Below are positions 17,468-30,158 of a stretch of DNA of 64,000 nucleotides, piece after piece. The position numbers and the translations under genes were made by a program. The notes under the pieces were generated by a model. It made no database searches. It saw only the letters and a program-made list of their open reading frames with translations, and had not been told where the DNA came from. Source of the DNA: an uncultured Francisella sp. (lineage in GTDB: Bacteria > Pseudomonadota > Gammaproteobacteria > Burkholderiales > Neisseriaceae); contig CALTZA010000003.1 of assembly GCA_943913655.1 (NCBI GenBank), forward strand, positions 1 to 64,000, in the 5' to 3' direction. Position 1 is the first letter of the stretch; each line of letters begins with the position of its first letter.

Positions 17468-18685
17468 CTAGGATGGGGGTACAACTCTTGCTAGACCAAA
17501 TACTGAACACAAATAATCCAAAAAGGTTTCATCCACTGCCATGGTTTTACCGGGATCATCAGAAATTTTAGCAACTGGTTGTCCATTACATTCAACCAGC
17601 TTTAGCACCAAATTCAGATGAGCAAAGCCCATATCATTGGTAAAATTGGTACCGATCCCAAAGCGAATTTTAAAGCGAGACTTAAAATGCTGGTATAACT
17701 GCCAAGCCTCTTGAATGTTTAAGCTATCACTGAAAGTAAGAACTTTTGTTCGACTATCGATGTGTAATTTCTGATAATGACAATAAGCTTTTTCTCCCCA
17801 TTGATATGGATCTCCGCTATCGTGTCTTAAACCGTCAAACAGCTTAGCGAAATATAAATCAAAATCACGTAAAAAAGCATCCATCCCCACCACATCAGTT
17901 AAAGCAATACCTAAATCACCGCGATACTCCTGAATCCAAGCTTCTAATGCCGCCTTTTGAAAATCTCTTAAGCGCACATTGAGCGCCTGAAAAACCTGCA
18001 AAAACTCATGTGCCATCGTTCCTACTGGCATTACACCAAGCGTTTTAGCTAACCACACATTACTGGTTGCTTTCACAATGTCAGGTACTCTTTCAATGAG
18101 TGTTTTGACAACATGCTGATGCCAGTCAACACTAAATCGACGACGGGTACCAAAATCAGTAATCACAAAAGGATTGTGCGGATCTTGCTGTTGTTCTAAT
18201 TCACAAAGCAGGGCTATTTTCTGCTGCAAGCGGTGCTCACCTTCTGCGGTATCATGTCTTAGGCCCACATATTGGTAATATAATTCGCTGATGATTGAAA
18301 GAAGAAAAGTTTCAAAAAACATGGCCTGAATCATCGGGCCTTCAACCTTTATCGTCAATTCCTCCCCTTGTGACTGCGCTGATAAACTTACCCAACGTCG
18401 CTTTAATTGGAAAAGCTCCAGATAATCCACAAAATCGCTTTTAATAAAACGCAACTGGCGCAAATAGTCCAACTCTTCCTGCTGAAATTTTAATTCACAC
18501 AACCAGTCTAACTGCTGCTCCAAAGGTTCAATCAACTCTGTTAATGAGAAAGAAAGATCCTGCCAGTTACGGCATTTGAAATGATATACACTATGCGCCT
18601 GTGGAAATTGATGCAACATTACCTGCAACATGGTGAACTTATATAGATCGGTGTCTAATAAAGATCTTATAATTGGCTGATCCAT
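17468..18685 (-). CDS. pncB: nicotinate phosphoribosyltransferase
   Basis: PncB joins nicotinate to PRPP in the NAD salvage pathway. The 405-residue product begins with [20 protein letters not shown] and contains [10 protein letters not shown], the autophosphorylated-histidine region [22 protein letters not shown] and [10 protein letters not shown], all in family order. Length matches E. coli PncB (400). It is a single gene set between the tandem XRE repeat and the second cysteine-pair gene. Confidence 0.96.
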   Translation of the reverse strand: MDQPIIRSLLDTDLYKFTMLQVMLHQFPQAHSVYHFKCRNWQDLSFSLTELIEPLEQQLDWLCELKFQQEELDYLRQLRFIKSDFVDYLELFQLKRRWVSLSAQSQGEELTIKVEGPMIQAMFFETFLLSIISELYYQYVGLRHDTAEGEHRLQQKIALLCELEQQQDPHNPFVITDFGTRRRFSVDWHQHVVKTLIERVPDIVKATSNVWLAKTLGVMPVGTMAHEFLQVFQALNVRLRDFQKAALEAWIQEYRGDLGIALTDVVGMDAFLRDFDLYFAKLFDGLRHDSGDPYQWGEKAYCHYQKLHIDSRTKVLTFSDSLNIQEAWQLYQHFKSRFKIRFGIGTNFTNDMGFAHLNLVLKLVECNGQPVAKISDDPGKTMAVDETFLDYLCSVFGLARVVPPS

Positions 18686-18836
18686 TATGAGTTGATTCCC
18701 TGGCTTATTCCATCTATTCTACACTAATGCTTGGTCACTATAGCATCATCTTTCTTTGCTTCCTACTAATTACTGACAAAACTACCATATGTTACAATAA
18801 AGCTTTCAGCATATAAATAATGACAAAGGAGAATGT

Positions 18837-19283
18837 ATGAAACACCTTTATAAAACTGCTTTATTATTATTCACTTGGTTGGGTACCCATACAATATATG
18901 CAAAACCCTCTTTGACGCAACGACAACAAGAAGTGATGCAAGTACAAAAGTTAAAGAAATATGATCAATCCTGTGCTAGATTTGATAAAAAAGCATGTCA
19001 AGCCTTGCTAAGCCACTTAAGTAGTCTGTGTACCAAAAATAGCAACGCATTTGCTTGCTTTAGAATAGGAGAGGTTGCTTCCATCAATAGTGAAATCGCG
19101 GCTAGAGAAGGGCTTAAAAAAGATTCTGTTAAGTGGTTGGCCTTGTCCATTAATACCACCGAAAAGGCATGTCAAATGGGTTTAATGCAAGCTTGTGCCA
19201 AAATCAAGAACTTTAAGACAAGATTTGATATCAATTGCAAAAAGGGTGATCAGTTTTTTTGTATATTAAATAAGAAGATCTAA
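18837..19283 (+). CDS. secreted protein with four C-x7/8-C cysteine-pair repeats, unknown function
   Basis: The 148-residue product has a Sec signal peptide (residues 1-22, probable cleavage after IYA), then four cysteine-pair units: CARFDKKAC, CTKNSNAFAC, CQMGLMQAC and CKKGDQFFC. Layout and spacing match the lipoprotein at 15560, but there is no lipobox, so this member should be soluble in the periplasm or secreted. AAAGGAG lies a few bases before the ATG, a good ribosome-binding site. Eight paired cysteines imply four disulfides and dependence on Dsb enzymes. Confidence 0.8.
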   Translation: MKHLYKTALLLFTWLGTHTIYAKPSLTQRQQEVMQVQKLKKYDQSCARFDKKACQALLSHLSSLCTKNSNAFACFRIGEVASINSEIAAREGLKKDSVKWLALSINTTEKACQMGLMQACAKIKNFKTRFDINCKKGDQFFCILNKKI

Positions 19284-19363
19284 ATTGTTATTTTCATTTA
19301 ATAGCAAACAAAAAATAAGGAGGTTAGCTGATTCATCTACCCTTCTTGTTTCAACCAAAAAGT

Positions 19364-21788
<2,425 letters not shown>

Positions 21789-21849
21789 GTGATCTTCACA
21801 CTTAGAATAGTGAATTGATCTAAAGTGAGTAATTGCTTAGGCACAAACT

Positions 21850-22074
21850 TTGACTATTCTTTTACTGAATAATCACCTAATGGATTCTGGAGAGGGTAGT
21901 AGATTAAAAACAGCAAATTTTACTTCTACAGCACCTTATTCATTATCAAGTCATCAATTGCCCACAAAACCAAGATGGATTAAAATTTCTCAAACAAAAT
22001 TTTTTATATCAGAAATCAATCATGCATCAACAAATGATATTGGCTACATAAGAAAAAGTACAATTAACTGCTGA
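21850..22074 (+). CDS. hypothetical 74-residue ORF between tgt and ychF
   Basis: The 338-base gap between tgt and ychF holds one open frame of 74 codons. Its product has no signal peptide, membrane segment or motif I recognise; an internal ATG at residue 11 is an alternative start. No clear Shine-Dalgarno site precedes either. It could be a gene fragment or chance, and nothing else is visible in the gap. Confidence 0.2.
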   Translation: MTILLLNNHLMDSGEGSRLKTANFTSTAPYSLSSHQLPTKPRWIKISQTKFFISEINHASTNDIGYIRKSTINC

Positions 22075-22126
22075 TAGGCGCTAAAAGCTAATTTAAATTT
22101 TGTTGAGTAAAGCCATGTGAACATTC

Positions 22127-23236
22127 TCACTTTTTACCTCGGGCAATAAGACCAGATCTAAATTCGACTACATCACCATCTTGCATCACATAGTCCTTCC
22201 CCTCGGTGCGTACTTTACCCGCTTCTTTGGCTTTGAGTTCCCCACCTAATGCGATGAAATCATCATAGGCAATTACCTGAGCGCAAATAAATCCACGCTC
22301 AAAATCACTATGTATTTCTCCTGCCGCTTGTGGCGCGTGTGTCCCTTTTTTAATGGTCCAAGCGCGGACTTCCTTAATTCCTGCAGTAAAGTAAGTCTGC
22401 AACCCCAGAAGGTCATAAGCAGCACGAATTAAACGGTCAAGTCCAGGCTCTTCTAAGCCCATATCCGCCAAAAATATCTTCTTTTCTTCTTTATTAAGAC
22501 CTGCCAGCTCTGCTTCCATTGAAGCACTAATAGCAACCACTGGACTTGCCTGCTGCTTAGCTAATTTTTGTAATTTCTCAAGATATGGGTTATTCACAAA
22601 ACCATCTTCGGCAACATTAGCCACATAAAGAGCTGGTTTAAGAGTCAATAAACATAATGGTTTTAACAAAGCTATCTGTTCGGGCGTCCAAGATAGTAAC
22701 CGTAAATGCGTCGCGCTATTTAAAGGCTCTAATAAACTCTCTAATAGCTCCATCAATAACAGTGCTTCTTTATGTCCTGACTTGGCCTTTTTCTTTTCCC
22801 GTTCTATGGCCTTTTCTACTGTTGCTAAATCCGCCAAAGCCAACTCCGTAGCAATGACGGACACATCATCAAGAGGATCCACCTTGCCAGAGACATGAAC
22901 TATATTGGGATCTTCAAAACAGCGAATGACATGAATAATAGCGTTGCTTTCACGGATATGTGCTAAAAATTGATTTCCCAGGCCATCGCCCTCGCTTGCT
23001 CCTGCTACTAAACCTGCAATATCAATAAATTCTACCAAAGCTGGTATGGATTTTTGCGGGTTAATAATTGCTGAAATTGCCTGTAAGCGAGGATCAGGAA
23101 CCTCAACCAATCCAATATTTGGCTCAATCGTACAAAATGGGTAGTTAGCTGCCTCAATCCCTGCCCTAGTCAAGGCATTAAATAAAGTTGATTTTCCCAC
23201 ATTAGGTAAACCCACGATCCCACATGCTAAACCCAT
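22127..23236 (-). CDS. ychF: redox-regulated ATPase/GTPase YchF (OLA1 family)
   Basis: YchF is an Obg-family P-loop protein that prefers ATP and binds ribosomes. From the ATG at 23236 it has 369 residues: G1 [10 protein letters not shown]3 [10 protein letters not shown], then a helical insert and a C-terminal TGS domain with [14 protein letters not shown]. An in-frame ATG at 23248 adds MGCV, but the family begins [16 protein letters not shown], which supports 23236. It is divergent from the cardiolipin synthase gene. Confidence 0.96.
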   Translation of the reverse strand: MGLACGIVGLPNVGKSTLFNALTRAGIEAANYPFCTIEPNIGLVEVPDPRLQAISAIINPQKSIPALVEFIDIAGLVAGASEGDGLGNQFLAHIRESNAIIHVIRCFEDPNIVHVSGKVDPLDDVSVIATELALADLATVEKAIEREKKKAKSGHKEALLLMELLESLLEPLNSATHLRLLSWTPEQIALLKPLCLLTLKPALYVANVAEDGFVNNPYLEKLQKLAKQQASPVVAISASMEAELAGLNKEEKKIFLADMGLEEPGLDRLIRAAYDLLGLQTYFTAGIKEVRAWTIKKGTHAPQAAGEIHSDFERGFICAQVIAYDDFIALGGELKAKEAGKVRTEGKDYVMQDGDVVEFRSGLIARGKK

Positions 23237-23332
23237 AACACAACCCATTTTTACAAATAGTCGCTATTGTAGCATAATGTACTTTCAGCATATGCTTATC
23301 TTCACGTTTCACCTCCATCTTTAAGGACAATA

Positions 23333-24781
23333 GTGAACAGTCATAGTCCATCATACATTATAGGCCAAAGAGATTGGGACGAAGCTGCTACACGCGCTAG
23401 TGGCAATGCTGTCCTAACCTCTGGGAATCACATTCAGTATTTACAAGATGCAGGGGAAAATTTTCCAGCCTGGAAAAATGCTTTGCTCTCTGCCCGACAA
23501 TTTATCTGTATTGAGATGTACAAATGGGATGATAATGCCTTTGGTAAAGAAATTCGTACCTTGCTACTTGATAAATTACAAGAAGGAATACGTGTTTACA
23601 TCGTCTATGATTGGCTGGGCAGTTTAAAATCACATTTAATGGGTTTTTTTACTCCTTTGAAAAATAATAGGGCCCAAGTGTATGCCTTTAATCGTTGGGG
23701 TATATTATCTGGTTTCGGTCTCATGGCACGCAATCATCGTAAATCAATTATCATCGATGGAGAGACTGCTTTTGTTGCTGGTCTTTGTATTTCTTCAGTA
23801 TGGAATGGTGACCCTGAGCATGGGATACCTCCCTGGCGCGATAGTGGTGTGTCATTAAAGGGACCAGTTGCTTTAAAAGTATTAGATGCATTCTTAGACA
23901 CTTGGAAACATTTTCCTAAGGCAAGCTTTACTGAGAAGCTTTCACAGGCACAGGCCATCAAAACAGGGACAGATAAGGCGCGCATTGTAGCTACTGAACT
24001 ATTTAACTCTAACATGTTACGCCTTGATCTTTTAGCCATTAGTTTTGCTAAGTCAAGTATCTGGATCTCAGATGCTTACTTCATGCCTGCAAAAATGTAT
24101 TCAGAACTTTTGATATTGGCAGCACAAAATGGTGTTGATGTGCGTCTTTTGGTACCCCGTTCTTCTGACATCAAGTGGATTGCAGCAGTTTCTCGCACCC
24201 AATACCGCGCCTTATTGGAAGCGGGAGTGAAAATCTATGAATGGAATGGCTCAATGCTGCATGCCAAAACCTTGGTAATTGATAGTAATTGGGCCCGTGT
24301 TGGTTCTACTAATATGAATGTGACCAGCTGGTTTGCCAATAGTGAACTTGATGTAGTGCTAGAAGGAGAGCGGGAAACAGCCCCACTTGTCACAGCCTAC
24401 TTACAGGATATTCAACATGCAACTGAAGTAGTGTTAGGTGCTACTCGCAGCAACCGACCTCAGGAAGAAACCCGCAGTCAATCTACTGCCTTAAAATCTA
24501 AAGTTATTGCTAAACAAATGATGTCACTGAGCAAACACTTTGATGAGCTACTACGCAATTCTGTTGAAAAAAAAGAAGTGGTTGATCGCTCTGAAGGCTA
24601 TGCCTTTTTGTTAATCGGTATGTTTTTTATGGTGGTAACCTTACTTATCGCTTATATACCTGCTTTAATTGGCTATCCTTTAGTTGTCGCTGGATTGTTT
24701 ATGGTTGTAGTGACTACCACTCGCTGTTACCATGCGTTTAAAGGTTTACGCAGAAATAAATATAAAAAACAACAAGACTAG
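23333..24781 (+). CDS. cardiolipin synthase / phospholipase D-like phosphatidyltransferase (ClsB-like)
   Basis: The 482-residue product has two HKD motifs, His135-Lys137-Asp142 ([10 protein letters not shown]) and His310-Lys312-Asp317 (HAKTLVIDS), which form the two-half active site of cardiolipin synthases. Unlike ClsA it has no N-terminal membrane helices; instead a hydrophobic hairpin lies near the C-terminus (about 420-465), followed by a basic tail. Start is GTG at 23333 with AAGGA about 8 bases before it. It ends 4 bases inside the convergent engB gene. ClsB-type is favoured, but another PLD-family phosphatidyltransferase is possible. Confidence 0.85.
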   Translation: MNSHSPSYIIGQRDWDEAATRASGNAVLTSGNHIQYLQDAGENFPAWKNALLSARQFICIEMYKWDDNAFGKEIRTLLLDKLQEGIRVYIVYDWLGSLKSHLMGFFTPLKNNRAQVYAFNRWGILSGFGLMARNHRKSIIIDGETAFVAGLCISSVWNGDPEHGIPPWRDSGVSLKGPVALKVLDAFLDTWKHFPKASFTEKLSQAQAIKTGTDKARIVATELFNSNMLRLDLLAISFAKSSIWISDAYFMPAKMYSELLILAAQNGVDVRLLVPRSSDIKWIAAVSRTQYRALLEAGVKIYEWNGSMLHAKTLVIDSNWARVGSTNMNVTSWFANSELDVVLEGERETAPLVTAYLQDIQHATEVVLGATRSNRPQEETRSQSTALKSKVIAKQMMSLSKHFDELLRNSVEKKEVVDRSEGYAFLLIGMFFMVVTLLIAYIPALIGYPLVVAGLFMVVVTTTRCYHAFKGLRRNKYKKQQD

Positions 24782-25386
24782 TCATGATCAAACCAAGGGG
24801 CAACAACTTCCTCAACTTGCTTGATGTCAGGATATTTTAGGCTAGAAAAAAGCTGTAGAGAAACAGACAATCCTTGCTTCCTCCAATGATCAAGGGTTCT
24901 GTCTGTCATATAGTAAGTGTGTTTTTGCTCGTTGCGTGATAATTTGTCTGCCTTAGAAAGTAAAATATGCATTGGCAAGGCGCGCGGCAGAAAAAAATCC
25001 AACATTTGCTGATCAAGCTCTCGCAAAGGGTGACGGCAATCCATAATCATGACCAGACCAAGCAGTCTTTGACGATTAGCTAAATATTCTCCCAATAATT
25101 TTACCCAATGCTGCTTCATATGACTTGATACCGCTGCATAACCATAACCTGGTAAATCGACTAAAAAACTGCCGTTTTTTAATTGAAAATAATTAATATG
25201 TCGCGTTCGTCCTGGCGTTTTTGATACAAAAGCAAGGCGTTTTCTGCCAGTTAGTACATTGATGGCAGAAGATTTACCCGCGTTACTTCTGCCTACAAAA
25301 GCCACCTCACCACTAACTTTAGGTAAAGTTTTTAAATCATTCACCGTTTTAAAAAATTGTGCTTCTTTAAATAAACCACTTGCCAT
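24778..25386 (-). CDS. engB: ribosome-biogenesis GTP-binding protein EngB (YsxC/YihA)
   Basis: EngB is an essential small GTPase needed for 50S assembly. The 202-residue product has G1 GRSNAGKSS, the [11 protein letters not shown] switch region, G3 DLPGYG and G4 LSKADKL. Length matches the family (about 200). It shares its last 4 bases with the convergent cardiolipin synthase gene and is divergent from the TerC-family gene. Confidence 0.96.
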   Translation of the reverse strand: MASGLFKEAQFFKTVNDLKTLPKVSGEVAFVGRSNAGKSSAINVLTGRKRLAFVSKTPGRTRHINYFQLKNGSFLVDLPGYGYAAVSSHMKQHWVKLLGEYLANRQRLLGLVMIMDCRHPLRELDQQMLDFFLPRALPMHILLSKADKLSRNEQKHTYYMTDRTLDHWRKQGLSVSLQLFSSLKYPDIKQVEEVVAPWFDHD

Positions 25387-25415
25387 GAAAATTTACCCAC
25401 TTGGCTTGACATAAT

Positions 25416-25450
25416 GCTGTTTTTAACAATTGAGATTAAAACAGCTGTTT
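25416..25450. promoter_or_regulatory. inverted repeat in the engB / TerC divergent region
   Basis: GCTGTTTTTAA (25416-25426) is an inverted repeat of TTAAAACAGC (25436-25445), and the right arm continues into the perfect palindrome AAACAGCTGTTT (25439-25450). It lies between two divergent start codons, so an operator is more likely than a terminator, although no regulator is known. A TTGACA at 25406-25411 is the nearest -35-like sequence. Confidence 0.4.
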
Positions 25451-25530
25451 ATTTTAACAAATAAAGTCCATCAGTAATTATTATTGAATATGATATGATA
25501 AAGGAACTTTAAGATCATACATTTGTACTT

Positions 25531-27111
25531 ATGTCGCTTAGTTGGTTATCTAGTCCCACCAACACGGTTATTGGTTTTTTTACCCTTCTTGTTTTAGAAA
25601 TTGTTCTTAGTATTGATAACTTGGTATTTGTAGCGATTGTCGCCAATAAAGCTCCACCACAGAAGCGCGATTGGGCCAGAATAACGGGTTTATCACTTGC
25701 TATTGGTGTGCGCGTTCTTATGTTGGCTATTGCCTCCTATGTCGTATCGCTCACCCACCCCATTGTAAATATTTTTACTTTCGATATTTCTGGCAAAGAT
25801 ATTCTTATGCTCAGTGGTGGGATATTTTTGATCTACAAAGCCACCTCAGAACTTCATGAAAAGATGGATGTCCAGGCCTTGCATTTTGATCATTATCAAA
25901 CCAAAGTGAAATACAGTCCAGCTTGGGTAGTTGCTTTGCAAATTTTACTCATCGATATTGTTTTTTCACTTGATTCAGTGATGACAGCAGTGGGTATGGT
26001 GGATCATATTATCGTCGCCATGGCCGCAGTAGTAGTAGCGATGATTGCAATGATCGTTGGTAGCAAATATTTAACCCAGTTCATTAATCATCATCCCAGT
26101 GTGGTGATTTTATGCCTTTGCTTCTTACTGATGATCGGTCTCACTTTGATTTTAGAAGGTTTTCATCACCATGTGCCTAAAGGATATATTTATAGTTCCA
26201 TTTTATTTGCTATTGCTATTGAAGTACTCAATCAATTTTCTAGCCGTAATCACAAACAAGTGGCCTATATTGCTGGCAGCTGGCGTTTAAGGACTATTGA
26301 TTCAATGCTTGGTTTGATGGGAATTCGCGAAATGGCCTTGGCTCACGCAAATCAAAATGGGGAAATTGTCGAAGATCAGGCTATCTTTGAAGATAATGAA
26401 AAAAATATGATCAGAAGCGTTTTAACTTTAGCTGAAAAACCAATTGAAAATATCATCACGCCACGACGCGAGATCAGTAAACTGAATCTTTCTAAAAGCA
26501 AAGAAGAACAACAAGAAGAATTAAAAAACTCTCCTTACACGCGACTCATCGTGGTAGGCAAAGCAGGTATTGAAGAGCCCTTAGGATATATCAGTAAAAA
26601 AGATATACTCACCGAGGTTTTAACGAAAAAACGTTATGATGTTAATAAATTGATCAAAGAGCTATTATTTATTCCAGACACAGCTACTGTGCTAGATGCC
26701 TTAGAATTATTTCGTCATTCGCCAGCAGATATTGCTCTTGTGGTAGATGAATTTGGTGCTGTCTTAGGCTTACTAAGTATCAAAGATATTATGGAAGCCA
26801 TTGCCGGAGAGTTTCCTAAAGATTATGAAAAGACGCAAGCCCCCAGTATTCAAGAAAATGATGATCACAGTATCACTGTGGATGGAACATTGGATTATGA
26901 CACGCTCACCCAAACATTAAGTGATCTGCCGCCTCTTCCAGAAGGTGCTGAATTTCATTCAGTGGCAGGCTTGCTAATGGAAGAACTACAACGTATCCCT
27001 AATGTGGGAGATGTTATCGATTATCATCATTATCGCTTTAAAGTAATCGTTAAAACAGGACAAAAAATTGACCGAGTACAAATATATCCTTTAAAATCTG
27101 GGAAAATGTAA
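25531..27111 (+). CDS. TerC-family membrane protein with CBS pair and CorC/HlyC domain
   Basis: The 526-residue product joins an N-terminal TerC-like membrane domain (about 1-230; EIVLSIDNLVF and IDIVFSLDSVMTA carry the conserved acidic residues) to two cytosolic CBS domains (about 290-420) and a C-terminal transporter-associated (CorC/HlyC) domain (about 440-525). This order matches E. coli YoaE/YegH. The TerC domain is linked to metal-ion handling, notably manganese export in some homologues; the substrate here is inference. Confidence 0.88.
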   Translation: MSLSWLSSPTNTVIGFFTLLVLEIVLSIDNLVFVAIVANKAPPQKRDWARITGLSLAIGVRVLMLAIASYVVSLTHPIVNIFTFDISGKDILMLSGGIFLIYKATSELHEKMDVQALHFDHYQTKVKYSPAWVVALQILLIDIVFSLDSVMTAVGMVDHIIVAMAAVVVAMIAMIVGSKYLTQFINHHPSVVILCLCFLLMIGLTLILEGFHHHVPKGYIYSSILFAIAIEVLNQFSSRNHKQVAYIAGSWRLRTIDSMLGLMGIREMALAHANQNGEIVEDQAIFEDNEKNMIRSVLTLAEKPIENIITPRREISKLNLSKSKEEQQEELKNSPYTRLIVVGKAGIEEPLGYISKKDILTEVLTKKRYDVNKLIKELLFIPDTATVLDALELFRHSPADIALVVDEFGAVLGLLSIKDIMEAIAGEFPKDYEKTQAPSIQENDDHSITVDGTLDYDTLTQTLSDLPPLPEGAEFHSVAGLLMEELQRIPNVGDVIDYHHYRFKVIVKTGQKIDRVQIYPLKSGKM

Positions 27112-27164
27112 GTTTAATATCTGGCTTTACACAGCTAAACAAGCACAAAACGGTAAAGGTGATT

Positions 27165-27644
27165 ATGAAACTTAATCAACAAGTACTAATCGTATCCTCC
27201 TTACTTGGCGTATCTAGCACTGACGCAGCAAAAGTTTACCTATGTAATGGTAATACCTATGCAGATCATAATATTAATCACCAATGTCAATTAGCTGTTT
27301 TTGAAAAATTAAATACTTATAGCTCTTTTACACCTGTGCTGACAGCTACTGCTAAAAAGGGCAGTAGTCGCCGCACTATTGCAATTGCAAACACAGGCCA
27401 AAAAATGACTTATCCTGATAACAGAATTTCTCAACAAACGCAAAAAGCACGTGATCAAACTCGCAAGCAAATTTTAAATGAAGAATTACATAACGAGATG
27501 ACCGCCTTAGCATACTCACGAAATCAAATCTTTCTTGCACAGGCCACCAAAAATGTGTTACGAGCTCAACAACTGCAGGCAGAAGTATCTGAACATCAAG
27601 ATAATATCCAAGTCATCTCTCAAGAATTAGCACGTCTACGCTAA
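27165..27644 (+). CDS. secreted hypothetical protein
   Basis: The ATG at 27165 follows AAAGG, better than the GTG at 27159. The product of about 159 residues starts with a probable signal peptide (residues 1-21, cleavage near TDAA), then KVYLCNGNTYADHNINHQC with two cysteines, a Thr/Ser/Lys-rich middle, and a C-terminal helix (about 95-159) that looks like a coiled coil. The short cysteine-containing N-domain recalls DUF4124-type periplasmic proteins, but I cannot claim membership. A GNAT gene follows after 8 bases. Confidence 0.7.
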   Translation: MKLNQQVLIVSSLLGVSSTDAAKVYLCNGNTYADHNINHQCQLAVFEKLNTYSSFTPVLTATAKKGSSRRTIAIANTGQKMTYPDNRISQQTQKARDQTRKQILNEELHNEMTALAYSRNQIFLAQATKNVLRAQQLQAEVSEHQDNIQVISQELARLR

Positions 27645-27652
27645 ATTACCTC

Positions 27653-28147
27653 ATGAGTTTAATTACTGTCATCCGCAAAGCAACCTCTTATGATTGCGAC
27701 GCAATCTACCAAGCCCATTTTTATGCGGTGCAATATGCCTGTAAAAATTGCTATAGCGAGCGTATTTTACACGCCTGGTCAAGTATCCTTTCTCCACAAA
27801 GCTATTTAGAAAGTTTAGATACAAAAGAAGTTTGGTTAGTAGAATATAAACATCAGATACAAGGCTTTTTTCAGTTAGATCTTGCTAAAGGGGAAATTGA
27901 CGCTTTATATGTGCATCCCTTTGTACATAATAAAGGTCTTGGCACAGCTTTAATTCAAAAAGCAGAAAATTTATGTATGGCAGCCCAATTATCTTCCAGT
28001 CAACTTTATGCTTCTCTCAACTCAATTTATTTTTATAAATTATCTGGCTACAAAGCCCTACAACCGTATCGTGTTATGCTCAATGATAAAATTGGCATTG
28101 ATTGTTTGCTAATGAAAAAGGATTTGTCTACTTATTATTATCGATAA
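27653..28147 (+). CDS. GNAT-family N-acetyltransferase
   Basis: The 164-residue product shows the acetyl-CoA-binding motif IDALYVHPFVHNKGLGTALI (about 82-101; xxGxGxA as NKGLGTA) and the later YKLSGYKALQPY segment, the usual GNAT C-terminal strand. The substrate is unknown. It lies 8 bases after the secreted hypothetical gene and may be cotranscribed with it. No antibiotic-acetyltransferase signature was seen. Confidence 0.85.
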   Translation: MSLITVIRKATSYDCDAIYQAHFYAVQYACKNCYSERILHAWSSILSPQSYLESLDTKEVWLVEYKHQIQGFFQLDLAKGEIDALYVHPFVHNKGLGTALIQKAENLCMAAQLSSSQLYASLNSIYFYKLSGYKALQPYRVMLNDKIGIDCLLMKKDLSTYYYR

Positions 28148-28190
28148 GTAATTTTTTTTAGATACTGTATTTTATTCATATCTCAAAACT

Positions 28191-30086
28191 TCACCACTTA
28201 ATTTGTGATGCATTTGCACTTTCTTTTTTCTGCTGCCACTGTGATAGATCACGAATAGCACCTTTATCGGCACTACTTGCTAGCAAAGCATAGGCCTGCA
28301 AAGCAGTTGACACAGTTCTTTTCCTGGTTTGTGGACACCAAGCAAATTGAGCACGTTGATGCATTTTTGCTCTGCGCTCTTGCAATTCTTGTTCTGATAC
28401 TAACAATTCAATGCAACGGTTAGGAATATCAATGCGAATTACATCGCCAGAATGAATCAAAGCGATAGTCCCCTCTTCTGCTGCTTCTGGAGATACATGG
28501 CCAATTGATAAACCAGAAGTACCTCCAGAAAAACGTCCGTCAGTAATCAAAGCGCAAGACTGACCTAAGCCTTTTGACTTTAAATATGAAGTAGGATAAA
28601 GCATCTCTTGCATCCCAGGACCCCCTTTGGGTCCTTCGTAGCGAATGACCACTGCTTGTCCTGCTACTACTTGATCATTTAAAATTGCCTCTACAGCTTC
28701 ATCTTGACTTTCAAATACCACTGCTACTCCTTGGAAAACCCATAACTGCTTAGCTACCCCTGCCGTTTTTACCACACAACCTCGAGGTGCTATATTGCCA
28801 AATAATATGGCAAGTCCTCCATCTTGAGAATAAGCGTGGTGAATAGAACGAATGCATCCATGCTTATCATCTTGATCAAGTTCAGGAAAATAATTAGCTT
28901 GGCTAAATGCCTCTTTATTTCTAAATCCTCCCGGCGCAGCAAGATAACGTTGTTTAGCCACTTTGGATGCTTCTTTATTTTGAATATCCCATTGGCGCAA
29001 AACCTGATGTAAAGTAATCCCTTGCACAGTGTGACAATCCAAATGTAACAAATCTGCTCGTGCCAATTCTCCCAAAATACGCATCACACCTCCAGCACGA
29101 TGCACATCTTCCATATGATATCGAGTAGAATTTGGTGCTACTTTACATAAACAGGGAACCTGTCTACTTAAACGGTCTATATCTGCCATCTTAAAGTCAA
29201 TATTTGCCTGATTGGCAGCAGCTAATAAGTGGAGTACTGTGTTAGTAGAGCCGCCCATGGCAATATCCAAGCTCATTGCATTTTCAAGAGACGCCGGATT
29301 AACAATGCTACATGGTAAGATACTGTCATCATTATGATTATAATAACGCCGCGTTAAATCGACAATACGCCGCGCCGCTTCTAAAAAAAGCTCTTTTCTT
29401 TGCACATGCGTGGCTAATAAAGATCCGTTACCTGGTAAAGCAAGACCTAGAGCTTCTGTAAGACAATTCATAGAATTTGCAGTAAACATGCCAGAACACG
29501 CACCGCAGGTTGGACAGGCTTGTCTTTCAATCTCTAGCACTTCTTGATCACTGACCTGCTCATTAGCAGCATCAACCATAGCATCGATCAAATCTAATTT
29601 TCTCATCACTTTGCTATTTTCGTCATATAAGCGACCTGCTTCCATCGGGCCACCAGAAACAAAGATTGTTGGAATATTTAAACGTAGAGCAGCCAAAAGC
29701 ATTCCGGGCGTAATTTTGTCACAATTAGAAATACAAATAAGCGCATCTACATAATGCGCATTTGCCATATATTCTACTGAATCAGCAATCAGTTCGCGGC
29801 TAGGAAGGCTATATAACATCCCATCATTACCCATGGCAATCCCATCATCTATGGCGATAGTATTAAATTCTTTAGCAATAGCTCCTGCCTTTTCAATTTC
29901 TTCAACCACCATTTGTCCAATATGATGTAAATGCACATGTCCAGGCACAAACTGCGTAAAAGAATTAGCAACGGCAATAATTGGTTTGCCAAAATCTTTT
30001 TCCTTGACCCCGGTAGCACGCCATAAAGCTCTTGCCCCAGCAGCGTTTCGGCTATCAATTGATTTTTTTGAACGATAATGCGGCAT
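28191..30086 (-). CDS. ilvD: dihydroxy-acid dehydratase
   Basis: IlvD dehydrates 2,3-dihydroxy acids in valine, isoleucine and leucine synthesis. The 631-residue product has cluster cysteines in NCDKITPGM (Cys122) and [18 protein letters not shown] (191-208), with the [20 protein letters not shown] segment near the C-terminus. Length is slightly above E. coli IlvD (616). No other ilv genes are adjacent. It is divergent from lgt across 72 bases. Confidence 0.97.
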   Translation of the reverse strand: MPHYRSKKSIDSRNAAGARALWRATGVKEKDFGKPIIAVANSFTQFVPGHVHLHHIGQMVVEEIEKAGAIAKEFNTIAIDDGIAMGNDGMLYSLPSRELIADSVEYMANAHYVDALICISNCDKITPGMLLAALRLNIPTIFVSGGPMEAGRLYDENSKVMRKLDLIDAMVDAANEQVSDQEVLEIERQACPTCGACSGMFTANSMNCLTEALGLALPGNGSLLATHVQRKELFLEAARRIVDLTRRYYNHNDDSILPCSIVNPASLENAMSLDIAMGGSTNTVLHLLAAANQANIDFKMADIDRLSRQVPCLCKVAPNSTRYHMEDVHRAGGVMRILGELARADLLHLDCHTVQGITLHQVLRQWDIQNKEASKVAKQRYLAAPGGFRNKEAFSQANYFPELDQDDKHGCIRSIHHAYSQDGGLAILFGNIAPRGCVVKTAGVAKQLWVFQGVAVVFESQDEAVEAILNDQVVAGQAVVIRYEGPKGGPGMQEMLYPTSYLKSKGLGQSCALITDGRFSGGTSGLSIGHVSPEAAEEGTIALIHSGDVIRIDIPNRCIELLVSEQELQERRAKMHQRAQFAWCPQTRKRTVSTALQAYALLASSADKGAIRDLSQWQQKKESANASQIKW

Positions 30087-30158
30087 TGCCCTCCCTTATT
30101 ATTTATCAGCGGCATAATTGCGCTATAATACAACATTTCCCTTTTTACAGGCAGTATC

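Noticed and set aside
25531..27111. A tellurite-resistance function for the TerC-family gene.
   Set aside because: The CBS and CorC/HlyC domains and lone placement match YoaE-type proteins, and no other ter genes are near.
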